From Palsa-872 sp036495195 (GTDB taxonomy: Bacteria > Chloroflexota > Dormibacteria > Dormibacterales > Dormibacteraceae): DNA of 17,778 nt. The notes beneath the pieces are model-generated. The model worked only from the letters and a program-made list of their open reading frames with translations, had not been told where the DNA came from and did no database searches. A program made the position numbers and the translations under genes. Below are positions 15,401-17,778 of the stretch, piece after piece (position 1 is the stretch's first letter; each line of letters begins with the position of its first letter). The DNA lies in the NCBI GenBank assembly GCA_036495195.1, contig DASXNH010000210.1, positions 1 through 17,778 of the forward strand, written 5' to 3'.

Positions 15401-16799
15401 CCCGTTCGTCACATCGGACCTGGCGACGCGATGGGGCCTGCCCGTGCCGGTGGTCGAGGAGGCCCTCACCCTGCTCGCGGCGCGGGGCGAGATAGTTGCC
15501 GGCGAGTTCCGCCGGACGGCTGAGGGCCGCGAGTACTGCCACCCTGAGGTGCTTCGCATGCTCAGGCGGCGCTCTCTGGCGGCGCTTCGGCGCGAGATCG
15601 AGTCGGTGGCGCCTGAGGTGCTGGCGCGGTTCCTGCCATCCTGGCACGGCATCGGCGCCAAAGCTTCGGGCGTCGATCGTTTGCTCGAGGTCGTGTTCCA
15701 GCTGCAAGGGTTGGCGCTGCCGGCGTCGGTGATCGAGCGTGACGTCATCGCCGGCCGTGTCGCCAACTACAACCCGCGCCTCCTCGATGAGCTCGTCTCG
15801 ATGGGTGAGGTGGTCTGGGTGGGTCGCGGGTCGCTCGGTTCGACGGATGGCAAGGTCGCGCTCTACCTACGTGGCGACGCGCCGCGCCTGGTTGCGGACC
15901 CGGTCGATCCATCGAGCGGCGACTTGCACAACCGGCTGCGCGAGCACCTGCGTGGCCGTGGTGCCAGCTTCTTCCGAGACATCTACGGCGCTTGCGGCGG
16001 CGGCGACGAAGAAGTGATGCTCGATGCTCTTTGGGACCTCGTGTGGTCGGGCGAGGTGACGAACGACACGTTTGCTCCGCTCCGGCTGCTTGGTCCCGCC
16101 GCCCGCCGGCCCGCCCGTGGTCCCCGGCTGCCGCGCCTCACCCAGGCGCGCGCGTCAGGTCGCTGGTCGCTGGTCGCCGAGATGACAGGCGCTGGAGCGT
16201 CGACGACGGAGCGAATGCACGCAGAGGCGGGCGTGCTGTTGCAGCGCCATGGTGTGCTGACCAGGGAGGCAGTTGTCGCCGAGGGATGGCCAGGTGGTTT
16301 CGCGGGACTCTACCCGGTGCTGCGCGCGATGGAGGAGTCGGGCCGGATCCGCAGGGGCTACTTCGTCGAAGGCCTCGGCGGTTCGCAGTTCGCGCTGCCG
16401 GGAGCGGTCGATCGCCTTCGCTCCCTGCGCGAGCCGAACGGAGCAGTTGTCGCGCTCGCCTCGAGCGATCCGGCGAACGCCTATGGCGCGATCCTGCCGT
16501 GGCCCAGAGCTGACGGGCGCATGGCGCGCACCGCCGGCGCCTACTGTGTGCTTGACGCAGGCGAGCTGGTTCTCTATCTCGAGCGGGGCGGGCGCTCGCT
16601 TCTCACCAATGGCGAAGTGCGGCCGGAGCACGTGCGCGCCTTGATGGGAGTCGCCACCGCTGCCGGGAAGGTGGAGGTGCAGCGTGTGGACGGCATCGGC
16701 GTTATGGAATCGCCGCATGCAGTCATGCTGCGCGAGTCTGGATTTGCGTCAACCCACAGGGGCCTGATCGCTTATGGCGGGCGTCCCGAGCGCCAATAG
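12462..16799 (+). CDS. lhr: Lhr-type ATP-dependent DNA helicase (superfamily 2)
   Basis: Large DNA repair helicase of 1445 residues, near the 1500 usual for full-length bacterial Lhr. Superfamily 2 motifs appear in order: the Q-like TPVQERGW (24-31), Walker A APTGSGKT (44-51), DEIH (167-170), SAT (202-204), TSTLELGIDMG (334-344) and QRVGRAGH (363-370). After the two RecA domains come the winged-helix and beta-barrel parts of the Lhr core (to about 850) and a long C-terminal region, which in E. coli and mycobacterial Lhr contains winged-helix repeats and, in E. coli, uracil-DNA glycosylase activity. Lhr unwinds 3'-tailed DNA and RNA:DNA hybrids. The GTG start has no good ribosome binding site; an AT-rich block (12450-12456) ends 5-6 bases before it, so the mRNA may be leaderless. 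The reading frame is intact. Confidence 0.93.
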   Translation: MASSIDLFAPATREWFQGAFEGPTPVQERGWQEVAAGRHVLMAAPTGSGKTLAAFLWCIDRLTTEPTPPETERCRVLYVSPMKALAHDVDRNLRSPLIGIGHQLRSLGPVAPELSVAIRTGDTPADARRSMERHPPDILITTPESLYLLLTSNARKILASVRWLIIDEIHSVAATKRGSHLALSLERLCAITTVEPQRLGLSATQRPLEEVARFLGGTSREVAIVDAGRLKTMEVRVEVPVDDMARLTVEDDNGRPAGSIWPAIYPRLLALIREHRSTIVFVNSRRLAERLAARVNELAGEELVLAHHGSIAREQRLLIEDQLKAGVIRGLIATSTLELGIDMGAVDLVLQVEAPPSVAAGIQRVGRAGHSVGEVSRGVVIPNFRGGLLETAAVVEGMLEGRIESTTVPRKPLDVLAQQIVAMCAMDEWQVDELAAVVRGAYPYSDLGPLALESVLDMLSGRYPSDDFAELRPRIVWDRLAGTLRGRAGAQRLAVTNPGTIPDRGLYTVNLVDNGRRVGELDEEMVYESRVGETFILGASTWRIAEIGQSQVLVTPAPGEPGRVAFWHADAPSRPVELGLALGKMVRELRALAPDEAAERLRTRAGFDDRAIKNLLAYLDDQAAATGAVPDDRTVVVERFRDEVGDWRVCVHTPLGGRVHAPLALALESRLQERLGIDARAMWTDDGIALHLPDVDTPPPLDELMLDPEEVEALVQAQLPGSALFAGRFRENAARSLLLPRRRPGQRTPLWQQRMRSAGLLKVAGQYPEFPILAETWRECMADHFDMGALMTLLRGIRSREVRVVAVDTERASPFASSLLFSYVAEFMYAGDSPLAERRAQALTLDRELLAELLGTEDLRELLDPDAITAVEVELQGLLPERFPRDPDEAHDLLARLGDLGDAEALARGIAPEWLRTLERERRAIVVRAAGESRWIAAEDAGRYRAAFGSSLPVGLPDAFLDPGLLPLESLARRWARTHVPFVTSDLATRWGLPVPVVEEALTLLAARGEIVAGEFRRTAEGREYCHPEVLRMLRRRSLAALRREIESVAPEVLARFLPSWHGIGAKASGVDRLLEVVFQLQGLALPASVIERDVIAGRVANYNPRLLDELVSMGEVVWVGRGSLGSTDGKVALYLRGDAPRLVADPVDPSSGDLHNRLREHLRGRGASFFRDIYGACGGGDEEVMLDALWDLVWSGEVTNDTFAPLRLLGPAARRPARGPRLPRLTQARASGRWSLVAEMTGAGASTTERMHAEAGVLLQRHGVLTREAVVAEGWPGGFAGLYPVLRAMEESGRIRRGYFVEGLGGSQFALPGAVDRLRSLREPNGAVVALASSDPANAYGAILPWPRADGRMARTAGAYCVLDAGELVLYLERGGRSLLTNGEVRPEHVRALMGVATAAGKVEVQRVDGIGVMESPHAVMLRESGFASTHRGLIAYGGRPERQ

Positions 16800-16808
16800 G
16801 CGAGCGGC

Positions 16809-16814
16809 TACGAT
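16809..16814 (+). promoter_or_regulatory. -10 box TACGAT for tRNA-Pro
   Basis: TACGAT lies 14 bases before the first base of the tRNA, suggesting transcription from about 16821 with a short leader removed by RNase P. The hexamer is identical to that before the alpha/beta hydrolase gene. The -35 region would fall inside the end of lhr and shows no consensus. Confidence 0.45.
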
Positions 16815-16828
16815 ATCGATTCCATCGC

Positions 16829-16902
16829 CGGGGAGTAGCGCAGCTCGGTAGCGCACCTGACTGGGGGTCAGGTGGTCGGGGGTTCAAATCCCCCCTCCCC
16901 GA
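16829..16902 (+). tRNA. tRNA-Pro (anticodon GGG)
   Basis: A complete cloverleaf can be folded by eye. The acceptor stem CGGGGAG (16829-16835) pairs with CTCCCCG (16895-16901), with discriminator A16902. The D stem is GCGC/GCGC (16838-16841 with 16851-16854). The anticodon stem CCTGA/TCAGG (16856-16860 with 16868-16872) encloses loop CTGGGGG, giving anticodon GGG at 16863-16865, which reads CCC proline codons. The T stem GGGGG/CCCCC (16878-16882 with 16890-16894) closes loop TTCAAAT. The 3' CCA is not encoded and must be added enzymatically. It lies 29 bases after lhr and about 4 bases before an insertion sequence end. Confidence 0.97.
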
Positions 16903-16907
16903 CTTTT

Positions 16908-16922
16908 GTCCTCTCTCAGGAC
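16908..16922. repeat. Small palindrome at the presumed IS end
   Basis: GTCCT (16908-16912) and AGGAC (16918-16922) are complementary around CTCTC. The TGA stop of the transposase (complement of 16916-16918) lies across the loop and right arm. It probably belongs to the terminal inverted repeat of the element. No T-run follows on either strand, so it does not look like a terminator. Confidence 0.4.
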
Positions 16923-17778
16923 ATCGTTCCCGCCTGTGGCAAGACATTGTGCACAGGCCAGCGACCGCCGAGAGGTTGGTAGTTGCGGTTGGGGTCGAGA
17001 GTCAAGGCCCTGAGAAGCTCACCTTGGTCGGTGATGATGCGGACGTCGGGGCCGGTGACCAGGAGACTGACCTTCCGGTTTTTGTGAGCGGTGCCGACAG
17101 GGATGTGCCGGAGCCGGCCCAGGTAGCGGATGGTGACCTTGCCGAAGGCGTCGATTTTGTCGCGGCGAACGCGGTGGTCGACAGCGGCTGGTGGAGCTGA
17201 GGGCTTGGCCTTGATGAGGGCGTCGAAGACCGACAGCGGAGTCTTGCGGTTGAGGGCACGATGAGGACGGACATGGTTGTAGTAGTGGCGGAAAGCGTCG
17301 AGCTGAAACTGCAACTCGGCGAGTGATTTAGCCGGAGCCTGTTTTTTGAGGAAGCGTTTCAGGGTTTGGTGAAAGCGCTCGACCTTGCCGCAGGTCTGCG
17401 GGTGGTAGGGCGTCGAGTGCTTGAAGACGATGCCGAGTCGCTCGAGCTCGGACTCCAACAGGACCTTGGCCCGGATTGACCTGGCGGTGAAGATGCGGCC
17501 GTTGTCGCTGAGGAGCGAGGCCGGCAATCCGAACGTATTCGAGGCTGAATGGAAGACGTGGACGACGTCGGGCGCCTTGACGGTGACAAAGCAGTTGGAG
17601 GCCAGGGCGACTCGCGTGCAGTCGTCGAGGAAGTTCAAGATCTCGACCGCGGAGCCATCGGCGAGCTGCCAGGGAGTGGCGTCGAGTTGCCAGGTTTCGT
17701 TGGGGAGCTGGGCCTCAAATCGGATGAAGGAGGACTTCGGACGCTTGTGGGGCTGCGGCGTGATCAGGCCCTTGCGTT
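16916..17778 (-). CDS. IS481-family DDE transposase (5' partial)
   Basis: DDE transposase with an integrase core domain that catalyses element transposition. The frame is open to the right edge, so the N-terminal helix-turn-helix part is missing; 286 residues are visible, beginning RKGLITPQPHKRPKSSF. The catalytic acids are D in ETWQLDAT (codon 17681-17683), D in LLSDNGRIF (17504-17506) and E in GKVERFHQTLK (17378-17380). The PYHPQTCGKVERFHQTLK and HYYNHVRPHRAL motifs and the C-terminal beta-strand tail ending LTLDPNRNYQPLG are characteristic of IS481. A TTG at 17636-17638 is internal, not the start. No frameshift is seen in the visible part, so the copy may be functional. Confidence 0.9.
   Translation of the reverse strand, partial: RKGLITPQPHKRPKSSFIRFEAQLPNETWQLDATPWQLADGSAVEILNFLDDCTRVALASNCFVTVKAPDVVHVFHSASNTFGLPASLLSDNGRIFTARSIRAKVLLESELERLGIVFKHSTPYHPQTCGKVERFHQTLKRFLKKQAPAKSLAELQFQLDAFRHYYNHVRPHRALNRKTPLSVFDALIKAKPSAPPAAVDHRVRRDKIDAFGKVTIRYLGRLRHIPVGTAHKNRKVSLLVTGPDVRIITDQGELLRALTLDPNRNYQPLGGRWPVHNVLPQAGTMS

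Larger units (their letters stand above)
16907..17778 (-). mobile_element. IS481-family insertion sequence (partial, runs off the window)
   Basis: The transposase frame fills this stretch and is cut by the right edge, so only the 3' end of the element is present. The likely terminus begins near 16907 with TGTCCTCTCTCAGGACATC, which contains the small palindrome GTCCT-CTCTC-AGGAC (16908-16922), and the transposase stop lies inside it. The opposite terminal repeat and any target duplication are outside the window, so the exact boundary is an estimate. The insertion lies directly after tRNA-Pro. Confidence 0.6.

Noticed and set aside
16908..16922. GTCCT/AGGAC hairpin as a terminator for tRNA-Pro
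   Set aside because: The stem has only five pairs and no T-run follows it; it is better explained as part of the insertion sequence end.

Overview
The window is GC-rich bacterial chromosome from an uncultured-looking or soil-type lineage. High GC, frequent GTG/TTG starts, several first-in-unit genes with a TANNNT box directly before the start codon instead of a Shine-Dalgarno sequence, a long Lhr helicase and an IS481-type element all fit Actinomycetota or a high-GC Chloroflexota/Dormibacterota-like group. The sequence alone does not decide between them.

Region 1 (1-5644, + strand) is a compact catabolic operon: ethanolamine-type APC permease (5' end outside the window), gamma-glutamyl hydrolase (class I amidotransferase fold), glutamine-synthetase-like gamma-glutamyl ligase, aldehyde dehydrogenase and SDR dehydrogenase. 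The last four genes are separated by 0-7 bases. Together they can be read as an ATP-dependent route that takes up ethanolamine (or a similar amino alcohol), caps its amine with glutamate, oxidises the alcohol to aldehyde (SDR) and then acid (ALDH), and hydrolyses the product to glutamate plus an amino acid (glycine if ethanolamine is the substrate). It would do this without the B12 lyase or microcompartment. A 15-bp hairpin covers the ribosome binding site and TTG start of the hydrolase gene. This operon is the main point of interest.

Region 2 (5645-7766, + strand) holds a small surface lipoprotein of the COG4315 / 'secreted repeat' family, the AzlC/AzlD branched-chain amino acid exporter pair, and a GNAT acetyltransferase.

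Region 3 (7774-12409) starts with pepF (M3 oligoendopeptidase) on the minus strand. Divergent from it is a three-gene plus-strand unit: alpha/beta hydrolase, CcdA-type thiol-disulfide transporter and an isoprenylcysteine-carboxyl-methyltransferase-like membrane protein. The last of these converges on a flavin reductase, and the two stop codons share one CTAG.

Region 4 (12410-17778): a 52-base divergent region with a palindromic operator candidate precedes a 1445-residue Lhr helicase. A tRNA-Pro(GGG) gene follows, and a few bases beyond it an IS481-family transposase (minus strand) runs off the right edge. Almost all of the window is coding; no gap between genes exceeds about 115 bases. No CRISPR, rRNA or prophage genes were seen.
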